Shown in pieces: positions 42,776 to 52,069 of a stretch of DNA of 64,000 nucleotides. The first letter of the stretch is position 1, and the number at the start of each line of letters is the position of its first letter. The position numbers and the translations under genes are program-made. Below the pieces are notes generated by a model. That model saw nothing but the letters and a program-made list of their open reading frames with translations, had not been told where the DNA came from and did not search any database. The DNA is from an uncultured Bacilli bacterium (lineage in GTDB: Bacteria > Bacillota_I > Bacilli_A > RF39 > UBA660), in NCBI GenBank assembly GCA_934095865.1, contig CAKOKU010000001.1, positions 88,693 through 152,692 on the forward strand, read 5' to 3'.

Positions 42776-43330
42776 ATGAAAAGAGTGTTAAGTTTTGTAG
42801 TATTCTCATTACTTTTATTAATTCCCGTAGTTGGCTTGGCGGAAGAAGCAGATTCAACAAAAGAACCAGCTAATGTTTATGTCTTTTATGGTAAGGGATG
42901 CCATTTCTGTGAAGGATTCTTTACTTGGGTTAATTCATTAAGTGATGAAGAAAAAGCTAAATTTAATCTAGTAAAATATGAAACTTGGTATAATACAACA
43001 AATAATAGTGCCTTAGAAAAAGCTGCTAAATATTTTAAAGACGATGAAACTGATGATAAATGGGGTGTTCCTTATATTATTATTGGCCGTAATCGTTTTA
43101 ATGGTTTTGTTGAAAGTATGGGTACTAGTGTTTTAGAAATGATTGATGATTATTATAATCAAGATGAAAGAGCTGATTTAATTGAAGAATTACAATTAGA
43201 AGTAGTGGCAGATGCTACGACTTTTAAAACAGCTGAAAAAACTAAAACAGCAGTAATTATTTTTGTTGTATTAGCCATTTGTTTAGGAGCAGGTGGATTA
43301 ATTTGCGTTGTAAGCAAATCAGAAGAGTGA
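42776..43330 (+). CDS. Exported thioredoxin-like protein with CxxC and C-terminal anchor
   Basis: 184 residues, RBS GGAGG. Signal peptide (about residues 1-22, ending VGLAEEA), thioredoxin-like core with YGKGCHFCEGF (CHFC redox pair) and the cis-Pro loop GVPYIIIG, and a C-terminal membrane helix (about 158-178). It would act outside the membrane in thiol-disulfide exchange; candidate clients include the Cys-containing surface proteins of this genome (inference). Confidence 0.8.
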   Translation: MKRVLSFVVFSLLLLIPVVGLAEEADSTKEPANVYVFYGKGCHFCEGFFTWVNSLSDEEKAKFNLVKYETWYNTTNNSALEKAAKYFKDDETDDKWGVPYIIIGRNRFNGFVESMGTSVLEMIDDYYNQDERADLIEELQLEVVADATTFKTAEKTKTAVIIFVVLAICLGAGGLICVVSKSEE

Positions 43331-43372
43331 TTTGCTTTTTCTATGCATTAAAATAAGAAAGATAGAGGTATT

Positions 43373-44038
43373 ATGGTGAGAAATAGAGTTATAGCAATTG
43401 AAAGTGTATGTGATTTTGTAGATAGAAATCGTCAAGTCCAATTATTAGGTCAAAGTTTAGCGAAGATGGGTGATGCTAGGGTAGTTACTTGTTTAGGGCC
43501 ATCACAACTTGAAGATGAGTATTTAAATCAATATTCAAAAGAAGCTGGATTATTAAAACAACCGGATAATATTTCTTTAGAAATGGCTAGAGCGACGGCT
43601 AGAAAGCAAGAATTGGAAAGACAAATGGGTGCTTTTGATACTGATAAGGATAGGGTTTTACTATTTTCTGGTTTTACTGCTAATAATTTAGGTCAAGCAA
43701 CAATTAATTATCAAGAAGATTTACAAAGAATAGAAATTGCTAATGATATTAAAGTATTAGAGTTCTTTCGCCTGGGACTACCTTGTCCATTAGCAGAAGA
43801 TGTAATATTTTTAACGGGTGATTTTGCAACTCTAGCGCGTTATTGGCAAGAAACAAGAGCCAAGGAAGAAGCAAGTGAACGTCTTTTTAGATATCAAAAA
43901 GATTTATGGGCGTCTTCTTATGCTATGGCTAGAAAAGAAAAGTGGCAATTGGTGGATATAACCGATGATAATGGATTAAAAAGTGTTGAAGAGGTTAATA
44001 CAGAAATAAGAAGAAGATTAGCTTTGGTACAAAAATAA
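43373..44038 (+). CDS. Thymidylate-kinase-like protein lacking the P-loop (candidate pseudoenzyme)
   Basis: 221 residues, RBS AGAGG. The ends and spacing recall Tmk: N-terminal strand VIAIES, helix RQVQLLGQSLAKMG where Tmk has STQAxLLxxxL, and C-terminal KWQLVDITDDNGLKSVEEVNTEIRRRL. The segment that should hold GxDGSGKST reads SVCDFVDRN, with no Gly-Lys-Ser/Thr, and DRYxxSxxAYQG is also absent. If the relationship is right, it has lost ATP-binding. Assignment rests on pattern reading only. Confidence 0.5.
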   Translation: MVRNRVIAIESVCDFVDRNRQVQLLGQSLAKMGDARVVTCLGPSQLEDEYLNQYSKEAGLLKQPDNISLEMARATARKQELERQMGAFDTDKDRVLLFSGFTANNLGQATINYQEDLQRIEIANDIKVLEFFRLGLPCPLAEDVIFLTGDFATLARYWQETRAKEEASERLFRYQKDLWASSYAMARKEKWQLVDITDDNGLKSVEEVNTEIRRRLALVQK

Positions 44039-44099
44039 AATGTTAATAATAAAAATTCTGGAAAATATATTATAATAACAAGAGAAAAGGAAATATTAT

Positions 44100-44621
44100 A
44101 TGTATTTAGACAGAATTTTTATTAGCATGACGAATATATTATTTAGTTTAGTGAACTTGTATTTGAGTAAGAACATTAAACCAGATATAATTATTTCTGA
44201 TGTCAAAGAACTTAGTCCGGATAAAATAGATGAATTAGTACTATTGGGAGTTAAGGGATTAGTTATAGATTTAGATGAAACATTACGTTTTGACTGTATG
44301 GATATTCCTTTGTGTAATATTGAATGGTTAGAAATGGTTAAAAAAAAATTAAAAATAATTGTCTTGTCAAATGGTCATAGTGAAAGAATAAATGTGATTT
44401 TACAACAGTTACACATAGATTATATTTATTTTGCCATGAAACCAATGCGTGGTGGTTTTAAAAAAGCCTTGAGAGTTTTAGGATTACAAAGTAGTGAAGT
44501 TTTTGTTTTAGGCAATGATTATTTTACTGATATTTTTGGTGGTAAAAGAAATATGTTGTTTACTTGTTTAGTAGATTGTAAGCTAGAAAAAAAATTGCCA
44601 AGTTGGTGTAAAAACAGGTAA
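44100..44621 (+). CDS. yqeG: YqeG family HAD phosphatase
   Basis: HAD subfamily IIIA phosphatase related to phosphatidylglycerophosphatases. 173 residues, RBS AAAAGGAAA. Motif I VIDLDETL (about residue 60), motif II VLSNGHSER, motif III Lys in FAMKPMRGGF, motif IV GNDYFTDIFGGKR. YqeG typically carries the motif DDKYLTDV-like at the end, matched here. The substrate is not proven for the bacterial family. Confidence 0.85.
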   Translation: MYLDRIFISMTNILFSLVNLYLSKNIKPDIIISDVKELSPDKIDELVLLGVKGLVIDLDETLRFDCMDIPLCNIEWLEMVKKKLKIIVLSNGHSERINVILQQLHIDYIYFAMKPMRGGFKKALRVLGLQSSEVFVLGNDYFTDIFGGKRNMLFTCLVDCKLEKKLPSWCKNR

Positions 44622-44676
44622 TATTTATAGGATTATTATTAAGTAAAGAGTATAATTTTAGGTAGAGGGTCAGTAT

Positions 44677-45432
44677 ATGATTAAAGCAATTTTTATAGAT
44701 ATAGACGGTACAATTAGAAATGATAGAAAAATAAGTGATTCAGTAGTAGAGGCTTTAAAGAAATTAAAAGAAAAACAAGTGAAAGTGATTCTAACTACGG
44801 GAAGAAATTTTATTCACACAAGAAAAGTAGCCAGAGAAATAGATGCTTATCCTCTTGTAATTGCTTGTAATGGGGCTTTAGTAAAAAGATATGATAATAA
44901 TGAAGTTATTTTTTCTAGAGTGATACCAAGAGATGTAGTTAGAAAAGTATTTAAATATAGTTCAAGTCATGATTGCCGTTTGCTTGCCCATGAAGAAAAT
45001 AATAATTATTACATAAGAAAAAGTGAAGATATTACGACTGCTGTTATTAGTTTAAATTTATTTTCAGATAATTTTTCTCGAATGTTAACAATAAAGGATT
45101 TATTTAAAGAAACCATACCTTCTGTTAGTATTGTTAATTCTTCTTCTAATCTATCTAATGGTAAAATGGAAGAAGGAAAGGTCTATTTTCATGATATTGT
45201 GTTAGCAAATACAACAAAGAGTACGGGAATTTTAGAAACTATGGATTATTTAGGCCTAATTAATGATGAAGTGATGGTAATAGGTGATAACTATAATGAT
45301 ATTCCTATGGCTATGCTTGATGTAACTAGTGTTGCTACTAGTAATGCTTGCCATGAACTTAAAAATTTGTGTAATATTGTATTGGAAGAAGATATTGGCT
45401 TGTTTTTAAATGATTTGGCTGATAAAATATAG
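44677..45432 (+). CDS. Cof-type HAD hydrolase
   Basis: 251 residues, RBS AGAGGG. Motif I IFIDIDGTI, motif II LTTGRNF, cap type C2, final GDNYNDIPMAML (motif IV Asp pair). Cof-type enzymes dephosphorylate sugar phosphates or FMN-like substrates; which one is unknown. Next gene begins about 20 bases after its stop. Confidence 0.9.
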   Translation: MIKAIFIDIDGTIRNDRKISDSVVEALKKLKEKQVKVILTTGRNFIHTRKVAREIDAYPLVIACNGALVKRYDNNEVIFSRVIPRDVVRKVFKYSSSHDCRLLAHEENNNYYIRKSEDITTAVISLNLFSDNFSRMLTIKDLFKETIPSVSIVNSSSNLSNGKMEEGKVYFHDIVLANTTKSTGILETMDYLGLINDEVMVIGDNYNDIPMAMLDVTSVATSNACHELKNLCNIVLEEDIGLFLNDLADKI

Positions 45433-45455
45433 TAATCTTGGAGTTGGTGATTTAT

Positions 45456-46331
45456 ATGAAAGTAGTAAATGATTTTTATGATTATCAAATATTAGATATG
45501 GATAATGGAATTAAAACAGAAAATTGGAATGGTATTGTTTTAAAGCGCCCAGACCCAGAAATTATATGGCCTAGTCAAAATAAATACACAGGTAGAGTTG
45601 ATGCTATATATAATAGAAGTAATAAAGGTGGCGGTAGCTGGGAAATTAGAGAAAGAAATCTACCAGCTTCGTGGCAAGTTAAATATCATGATTTAGTGTT
45701 TAATTTGAAACTTATGGGATTTAAACATACTGGCCTTTTTCCAGAACAAGCTTATAATTGGCAAATGTTGATGCGAAAAATAAAAGAAGCCAATCGTAAT
45801 GTTAAGGTTCTTAATTTGTTTGCATATACAGGGGCGGCTTCAATTGCTTGTTTGAAGGCTGGGGCGAGTGTAGTTCATGTTGATGCAAGTAGAGGAATGA
45901 TTGACTGGGCTAAAGAAAACGTTAAATCTAATAATCTAGAAGATAAACCAATTCGTTTTTTAGTTGACGATTGCAAAAAGTTTGTTGAACGAGAAATAAG
46001 ACGTGGTAATAAATATGATATTATTTTAATGGATCCTCCTTCATTTGGGCGTGGCAGTAACGGTGAAGTTTGGTCGATTGAAAAAGATTTATATAATTTA
46101 GTTTCTTTGTGTAGTCAAATTTTAAGTGATGACCCAATTTTATTTTTGATAAATTCTTATACAACAGGTCTTTCTGTAACGGTATTAGAAAATATTTTAA
46201 ATTTATGTGTTAATTCTAAACACAGAGGTTTTATTACTAGTGACGAACTTGGTTTACCTTTAAAAAATAATGAACTTAAGTTACCATGTGGAATATTTGC
46301 TCGTTGGGAAAAAGAAAAATACCAAGAATAA
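45456..46331 (+). CDS. SAM-dependent RNA methyltransferase (RlmI/RlmK-like catalytic domain)
   Basis: 291 residues from ATG 45456. Rossmann methyltransferase: VLNLFAYTGAASIACLKAGA (motif I), VHVDASRGMIDWAKEN, and the catalytic DIILMDPPSFGRG. KYTGRVDAIYNRS and KHTGLFPEQAYNW are shared with the RlmI family. The N-terminal PUA domain of RlmI is missing, as in a known Gram-positive subgroup. Probably acts on 23S rRNA; exact base unknown. Confidence 0.85.
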   Translation: MKVVNDFYDYQILDMDNGIKTENWNGIVLKRPDPEIIWPSQNKYTGRVDAIYNRSNKGGGSWEIRERNLPASWQVKYHDLVFNLKLMGFKHTGLFPEQAYNWQMLMRKIKEANRNVKVLNLFAYTGAASIACLKAGASVVHVDASRGMIDWAKENVKSNNLEDKPIRFLVDDCKKFVEREIRRGNKYDIILMDPPSFGRGSNGEVWSIEKDLYNLVSLCSQILSDDPILFLINSYTTGLSVTVLENILNLCVNSKHRGFITSDELGLPLKNNELKLPCGIFARWEKEKYQE

Positions 46332-46386
46332 AAGATTATTGGTTATTGTTTGTTTTACGGTAATTATATTAAGAATGGAGTCTTCT

Positions 46387-46749
46387 ATGAATAATAAGTA
46401 TAAATATTTTATTAGTGCTGGTGTGTTTATTGTTTGTCTTCTAGTTTTTTGTTATTTCTATGATAAGAATGGTAAAGAAGCTACCAGTGCTTATAATTAT
46501 GATAAACAAGTAAAGATGATTCAGAATACATTAGATAGTGAGTGTTCTGAAGCTTTAGAAATGTTTTATCAAGATAGTGATTATGTGTACTATTTTCCTT
46601 GTATGATGAGTAGTAGAATAATTGTTTTTTATAATGATGGTACTCAAAAGTATGTTAGAGATGCCTTAAATGATAAAGATATTACAATCAGTGATTTAGA
46701 TACTTATGGAATAAAATATATAAAAGAAGCGGTAAAAACAGATAAATAA
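46387..46749 (+). CDS. Small single-pass membrane protein, unknown function
   Basis: Not recognised. 120 residues from ATG 46387 (ATGGAGTC before it); the longer open frame overlaps the methyltransferase gene and has no RBS. Membrane helix at about residues 7-26, then a small, presumably extracytoplasmic domain with two Cys (SECSEALE and YFPCMM). Confidence 0.65.
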   Translation: MNNKYKYFISAGVFIVCLLVFCYFYDKNGKEATSAYNYDKQVKMIQNTLDSECSEALEMFYQDSDYVYYFPCMMSSRIIVFYNDGTQKYVRDALNDKDITISDLDTYGIKYIKEAVKTDK

Positions 46750-46821
46750 GGTTTTCGTGGTGATTTCTTTTCGGCTTGCGAGGCTTAAATTTATTTGATA
46801 AACTAGTTCGAGGTGATAAAA

Positions 46822-48012
46822 ATGGAAAAACTTATAATAATAAAGTATGGAGAGCTAACAACTAAAAAGGATAATATTAATTTCTTTTTAAAAACTTTAA
46901 AGAAAAATGTAATTGATATTTTAGGTGATTTGCCTTATGAATGTAGTTATGATGCTTCTAGAATGTTTATTAAAACAACTGAGTTTGAGAAAGTTATTGC
47001 AAAATTAAAACAAGTTTTTGGCATTCATAAAATAACTATTGCGTATGAACTTAGTAATGATATTTTAGAGATAAAAAAGGGAATTATTTCTTTGTTAGAG
47101 AATAAAAATTTTAGAACATTTAAAATAGCAGTTAAGCGTAGTTATAAAAAATATCCAGGAACTAGTATGGAGTTAGCTTCTTCAATTGGTGGTTATGTTT
47201 TAAAGAATATGGCTGGAAAAGTTGTTGATGTTCATAATCCTGATGTTTTAATCAATGTTGAAATCAGAAAAGATTTTGCTTATATTTATTTTGAAGATAT
47301 TCTAGGAATAGGCGGCTATCCGGTTGGAGTTCAAGGTAAAGGCTTGCTTATGTTAAGTGGCGGCATTGATTCTCCTGTCAGCGGGTACTTAGCCATTAAA
47401 AGAGGAATAAAAATGGAGTGTGTTTATTTTGAAGCACCTCCTCATACTTCTTTAGAAGCTAGAAATAAAGTTCTTGATTTAGCACGAATTTTGGCTAAAT
47501 ATAATGATACTTATGTAAGAGCTCACATAATTAATTTTACGGAAATTGAAGAAGCTATTTATAAGAATATTCCCAATGATTACATGATAACTATTATGCG
47601 TAGAATGATGTACCGTATTAGTGCAATATTAGCCAATAGAAATAATTGTAAAGTTTTAGTAAATGGCGAAAGTATTGGTCAAGTAGCCAGTCAAACTTTA
47701 AATAGTATGAATTGTATAAATGAAGTTATAAAAATACCTGTAATTCGTCCAGTTGCTTGCTTTGATAAATTAGAAATAATTGATTTAGCAAAGAAAATTG
47801 GAACCTATGATACTTCAATTTTGCCTTATGAAGATTGTTGTACTATTTTTGTACCTAAACATCCTGTTATTAATCCTGTTTTAAGTAAATGTTATGAATA
47901 TGAAGAATTAATTAATTATAAAGATATGATTTATAGAGCTATAAAAAATGAAGATGTTGTTAAAGTAACAGTAAATGATAATGAAAATGATGAATTTTTA
48001 GATGTTTTATAA
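46822..48012 (+). CDS. thiI: tRNA 4-thiouridine synthetase ThiI
   Basis: Transfers sulfur to U8 of tRNAs. 396 residues from ATG 46822. N-terminal ferredoxin-like/THUMP region (about 1-165), then the PP-loop domain with LMLSGGIDSPVSGYLA. The C-terminal rhodanese domain of the E. coli enzyme is absent, as in Bacilli, where a cysteine desulfurase paralogue supplies sulfur; such a gene is at 53971. Cys in YEDCCTIF is a likely catalytic residue. Confidence 0.93.
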   Translation: MEKLIIIKYGELTTKKDNINFFLKTLKKNVIDILGDLPYECSYDASRMFIKTTEFEKVIAKLKQVFGIHKITIAYELSNDILEIKKGIISLLENKNFRTFKIAVKRSYKKYPGTSMELASSIGGYVLKNMAGKVVDVHNPDVLINVEIRKDFAYIYFEDILGIGGYPVGVQGKGLLMLSGGIDSPVSGYLAIKRGIKMECVYFEAPPHTSLEARNKVLDLARILAKYNDTYVRAHIINFTEIEEAIYKNIPNDYMITIMRRMMYRISAILANRNNCKVLVNGESIGQVASQTLNSMNCINEVIKIPVIRPVACFDKLEIIDLAKKIGTYDTSILPYEDCCTIFVPKHPVINPVLSKCYEYEELINYKDMIYRAIKNEDVVKVTVNDNENDEFLDVL

Positions 48013-48016
48013 GATT

Positions 48017-48048
48017 AAGAATTGCTAATTAAAGTTAGCTCTTTTTTT
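48017..48048 (+). terminator. Rho-independent terminator after thiI
   Basis: GCTAA pairs with TTAGC, extended by AGA/TCT, then T7. Confidence 0.65.
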
Positions 48049-48174
48049 ATTTTGAAAAATGGTTTTTAAAGTTGCAAGAATCAGTAGGTAAGGTTAGTTA
48101 TTAAAATGTTTGAAAAGTGATTTATGCTGGGAATAACAAAGCTATTTTAGTTAATACTAATAATGGTGATAGAA

Positions 48175-48369
48175 ATGAAGTTAAAAAACAATCAAGCTAA
48201 GACAACAGAGTTTATTCATTATGATACTAAAGAAAAATTATTTGGGGGAGTTTGCAGTGAATATGGTTATAATTTTGATAACAATATAGATAAAGAAAGT
48301 ATAATGGAAACCCAAGTTTATAGACCCAAAAAAGATGTAAATCGTGATTTTTTCTACTTAAAAAGATAG
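48175..48369 (+). CDS. Small hypothetical protein
   Basis: Not recognised. 64 residues from ATG 48175 (GGTGATAG before it). Hydrophilic, one Cys, ends RDFFYLKR. It sits alone between thiI and ackA. Coding status is plausible but weakly supported. Confidence 0.4.
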   Translation: MKLKNNQAKTTEFIHYDTKEKLFGGVCSEYGYNFDNNIDKESIMETQVYRPKKDVNRDFFYLKR

Positions 48370-48414
48370 ATATTATAGTTAAACTTTAGTATAATCGTAC
48401 TAGAGGTGGAAAAA

Positions 48415-49608
48415 ATGAAAGTATTATCAGTAAACGCTGGCAGTAGTTCGTTAAAATTTCAATTATATGAAATGCCTGAGGCAAAAGTGTTAATTTCAGG
48501 TGTATTTGAAAGAATAGGGATTGCTGATGGTATTTATACAATAAAACAAGATGGCAAGAAAGATGAGTATAAGGCTGATTTACCTAATCATACTGTTGCT
48601 GTTGATATTTTACTTAAAACATTAATAGAGAGAAAAGTTATTAATAGTTTAGATGAAATAAAAGGTGTTGGTCATAGATTAGTTCATGGTGGAGATAAAT
48701 ATAATAAGTCAGTAATTATAGATGATGATGTTATGAAACAATTAAATGATTTGATTCCATTAGCACCATTACATAATCCTGCTAATATAATGGGTGTTGA
48801 AGCCTTTAAAAAAGCTATACCTAATGCTTTAGAAGTAGGCTGTTTTGATACAGCATTTCATCAAACTTTAGAAGAAGACCGCTATATTTATCCAGTTCCT
48901 TATGAATGGTATACTAAATATGGTATTAGAAAATATGGTTTTCATGGTTTGAGTCATAAATATGTCTCTGAAAGAGCAGCTCAATTGTTATGTACTAAAT
49001 ATTGCAGAGTTATTGTTTGTCATATTGGCTCTGGTGGGTCAATTTCGGCTGTAAAAAATGGCAAATGTATTGATACAAGTATGGGCTTTACACCAAATGC
49101 TGGTATTGTAATGGGATCTCGTTGTGGAGATATTGATTTTTCAATGCTTCCTTATATTATGAAAGAAACTGGCATGAGTTTAGAAGAAGTTGATAAAACT
49201 TTAAGTAAAAAGAGCGGAATGCTAGGAATTAGTGGTATTTCTAGTGATTTTAGAGATATTGAAAATCAAATTAGTAATGGTAATCATAAGGCTATATTAG
49301 CTCATTATTTGTTAGTTAATTCTATTGTTAAGTATATTGCTCAATATTATGTTGAACTTGGTGGTTGTGATATGTTGTGTTTCACAGCTGGTGTTGGTGA
49401 AAATTCAGCTCATGTTCGTCGTATGGTTGTTGAAAGATTGAAAGCTTTAGGATTTAGAATTGATAGAGAAAAGAATGATGCTACTCGTTTTGGTAAAGAA
49501 GGCTTAATTTCTGCTAGTAACTCAACTGTTCCAATTTATGTTATTCCAACAGATGAAGAAGTTATGATTGCTAAAGATACATACGCTTTTCTTACTAATG
49601 CTGATTAA
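48415..49608 (+). CDS. ackA: Acetate kinase
   Basis: Interconverts acetyl phosphate and acetate with ATP formation; fermentation end step. 397 residues from ATG 48415, which follows AGAGGTGG (an in-frame GTG at 48406 is part of that RBS). VLSVNAGSSSLKFQL at the start, VGHRLVHGG, FGHFDTAFH-like CFDTAFHQT, HIGSGGSISAV and FTAGVGENS are all present. Confidence 0.97.
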   Translation: MKVLSVNAGSSSLKFQLYEMPEAKVLISGVFERIGIADGIYTIKQDGKKDEYKADLPNHTVAVDILLKTLIERKVINSLDEIKGVGHRLVHGGDKYNKSVIIDDDVMKQLNDLIPLAPLHNPANIMGVEAFKKAIPNALEVGCFDTAFHQTLEEDRYIYPVPYEWYTKYGIRKYGFHGLSHKYVSERAAQLLCTKYCRVIVCHIGSGGSISAVKNGKCIDTSMGFTPNAGIVMGSRCGDIDFSMLPYIMKETGMSLEEVDKTLSKKSGMLGISGISSDFRDIENQISNGNHKAILAHYLLVNSIVKYIAQYYVELGGCDMLCFTAGVGENSAHVRRMVVERLKALGFRIDREKNDATRFGKEGLISASNSTVPIYVIPTDEEVMIAKDTYAFLTNAD

Positions 49609-49627
49609 GTAGTTAGGAGAATAATAA

Positions 49628-50578
49628 GTGGTTAATCCAATAATAAAGAAAATATATCAAAAGATAAAAAAATATGACACAATTGTTATTGCCAGACATG
49701 TTGGACCTGACCCAGATGCTGTTACTACTCAAATAGCACTTCGTGATAGTATTAGAGCGACTTTTCCTAATAAGAAGGTTTATGCTGTTGGTCAAAATGT
49801 TTCTCGATTTAGATGCTATGGAACCTTAGATAAAATAAAAGAAGAAGAATTAGTTGAACCTTTATTAATTGTTGTTGATGTTCCTAATATTTGGCGAATC
49901 GATGGGATTACATATGAAAAGTATAAGGAAGTTGTAAAAATTGATCACCATCCATTTGAAGATAAGATGGGCGAGGTAGAACTTGTTGATACTACTAGTT
50001 GCTCAGCAGCCCAATTGGTTAGTGAAATAATTTTAAAAACTAGATTAAAATTAACAAAAGAAGTGGCAGAAAATTTATTCTGCGGGATTGTTTCTGATAG
50101 TGATAGATTTTTACTTTCCTATACGAGTGCTAAGACTTTTAAAATCGTAAGTGAGCTTATAGATAAAGCAGAATTAGATTTTATTAAGCTTTATCCTAGA
50201 TTGTATGAAAGACCAATAAATGAAATAAGATTCCAAGGTTATATTGGCCAGAATTTAGTTTTGACTGCTAATGGTTTTGCTTATATCAAGATTGATACTG
50301 AATTAATCAATGAGTTTGGCGTTGATAGTGGTACTGCAAGTAATATGGTTAATAACTTTAACTATATAAAGGGGGTCAAAGCCTGGGCTTTTATCACATA
50401 TGACGCTAAAAATAAGATGTATAAAGTTAATATTCGTAGTCGTGGTCCAGTTATTAATGAAATAGCGGCTAAATATAATGGCGGTGGTCATGCTTTTGCT
50501 AGCGGCGTAAGAACTAGTAGTCTTGAAGATATAAATAATTTAATTAAAGATTTAGATGAAGTTTGTAAAGAAAATTAA
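49628..50578 (+). CDS. nrnA: DHH/DHHA1 phosphoesterase (NrnA nanoRNase/pAp phosphatase type)
   Basis: Degrades very short RNAs and/or pAp. 316 residues from GTG 49628 (RBS GGAG). DHH-domain motifs: IARHVGPDPDA, VVDVP, KIDHHPFED, and GIVSDSDRFL. DHHA1 ends with GGGHAFASGVR. Soluble. Sits between ackA and the third surface-protein paralogue. Confidence 0.92.
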   Translation: MVNPIIKKIYQKIKKYDTIVIARHVGPDPDAVTTQIALRDSIRATFPNKKVYAVGQNVSRFRCYGTLDKIKEEELVEPLLIVVDVPNIWRIDGITYEKYKEVVKIDHHPFEDKMGEVELVDTTSCSAAQLVSEIILKTRLKLTKEVAENLFCGIVSDSDRFLLSYTSAKTFKIVSELIDKAELDFIKLYPRLYERPINEIRFQGYIGQNLVLTANGFAYIKIDTELINEFGVDSGTASNMVNNFNYIKGVKAWAFITYDAKNKMYKVNIRSRGPVINEIAAKYNGGGHAFASGVRTSSLEDINNLIKDLDEVCKEN

Positions 50579-50611
50579 AAATTGTCAGAGTCAAATTTGA
50601 TGATTTTTTTT
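50579..50611 (+). terminator. Rho-independent terminator after nrnA
   Basis: AAATTGTCA pairs with TGATGATTT (two G-T pairs), followed by T8. Confidence 0.6.
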
Positions 50612-50643
50612 CTTGTTACTTAGAAAATTCCAACTGAAAAACA

Positions 50644-50672
50644 TTGACTAAATTTTGTAGCTATATTAGTAT
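50644..50672 (+). promoter_or_regulatory. Promoter of the third surface-protein paralogue
   Basis: TTGACT (50644-50649), 17-bp spacer, TAGTAT (50667-50672). Confidence 0.65.
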
Positions 50673-50692
50673 TAAAATAGGAGAAAAGTGTA

Positions 50693-52015
50693 ATGAAAAA
50701 AACATATAAAAATCTTATTACAGTATTAGGTATTTTTATTGCTATTCTTTTTTTGATAACGATTTCTTATTTTTTATGGAAAATAGAAAAAAATGATAAC
50801 TTAAGTGGTAATGATTGTGTTGATGTGATTTATAGTGATGAAAAAAATATAAATTTATTAAATCCTGAAGCTTTAAAAGATAGTGATGGCAAAGGTGTCA
50901 TGGCTAGAAGCATATCAATTATTAATAATTGTCCAGTAGTTAAAACAATTGAATTAGATTTAAATATATTAAATAGCAGCACCATTGCCTCTAATAAAAT
51001 AAAGGCTTATGTTAATGGTGATATAACCTTAGAACCCATTTTACTTACTAATTTAAAAGAACTTAAGAGTGATAACGAAGACTTAAAAGAAGTGCGACGA
51101 TTGTATAAGTATGATATAGATAGTGGGAAGAGCATAAGATTAAATTTACGCTTGTGGTTAGATGAATATGCTACTATAAGTAAAGAAGCAAATAATCTTA
51201 ATGCAACATACGAAATAACGGTTAAAGACCAAGTAATTAAGCCGACTTTTATTGAAAAGATTATGAAAGATAATAATGTGATTGTTGGTAATATTGATTA
51301 TGGTACTGCTGATGTGATAAGTGGCCTTTATAAATTAGATAATTCTTATTATTATAGAGGAAATCCGGATAATAATTATTTTAAGATTGATGATTATATT
51401 TTTAGAATTGTGGCTGTTAATAGTGATAACTCAATTAAATTGGTGTATGTTAATGATAATTTAATTAGTCCATATGATGAGTATGGCAATCAAGAAGGTT
51501 CAGTGGTTTTTAAAGAGGCAACAAGTAGGGAATATTTGGAGTCTTGGTTTAGTGAAAATTTGAGCAAATACAATGATAATTTAGTTGATAGTGATTTTTG
51601 TAGTGATACAAGTTATAAAAAATTTTACAGTCAGATTACTTATGGAGCCAATAAAAGAGTATTTCAAGAAAAAAGTCCTAGTTTAACTTGTCTTTCTGGT
51701 GATCGTGGTTATGATGGCAATTTTACTAGTAAAGTAGGATTACTGAGTGCTGATGAAATGGCTATTATAGGCTTATCTAGTGACTTTGTTAATACTAACT
51801 CATATATTTATAATGGCCATGATGTTTGTAGTTTATCACCATATAGCTATTATTATAATTCCTATGTTATAGCTTTAAATGATAAGGGGCAATTGGGTTA
51901 TTTAAAGACTAGTAGCAATTGTAGTCTTTTGCCGGTAGTCAATATTAGTGGTCATTTACAGATAGCTGGTAGTGGTACAGCCGATGATCCTTATGTATTA
52001 GATTTAGATGACTAA
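50693..52015 (+). CDS. Surface protein paralogue with shorter linker
   Basis: 440 residues, RBS GGAGAAA. Same plan as the 34256/36282 pair but without most of the middle region: membrane helix (about 8-28), beta-rich domain (about 35-180), then YYYRGN, YIFRIVAVNSDNSIKLVYVN, DFCSD, CSLSPYSYYYNS and LPVVNISGHLQIAGSGTADDPYVL. Six Cys outside the helix suggest disulfides. Its codon use near the C-terminus is ordinary, with no sign of a diversified cassette. It has its own fixed promoter. Confidence 0.75.
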   Translation: MKKTYKNLITVLGIFIAILFLITISYFLWKIEKNDNLSGNDCVDVIYSDEKNINLLNPEALKDSDGKGVMARSISIINNCPVVKTIELDLNILNSSTIASNKIKAYVNGDITLEPILLTNLKELKSDNEDLKEVRRLYKYDIDSGKSIRLNLRLWLDEYATISKEANNLNATYEITVKDQVIKPTFIEKIMKDNNVIVGNIDYGTADVISGLYKLDNSYYYRGNPDNNYFKIDDYIFRIVAVNSDNSIKLVYVNDNLISPYDEYGNQEGSVVFKEATSREYLESWFSENLSKYNDNLVDSDFCSDTSYKKFYSQITYGANKRVFQEKSPSLTCLSGDRGYDGNFTSKVGLLSADEMAIIGLSSDFVNTNSYIYNGHDVCSLSPYSYYYNSYVIALNDKGQLGYLKTSSNCSLLPVVNISGHLQIAGSGTADDPYVLDLDD

Positions 52016-52069
52016 GAAGCAAATATGTGATATTATTTAGATATAAAGTTATAAGGTATGGTGGTAAGA

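Noticed and set aside
46270..46386. N-terminal extension of the small membrane protein at 46387
   Set aside because: It overlaps the methyltransferase gene, has no RBS, and the hydrophobic helix fits ATG 46387 as start.
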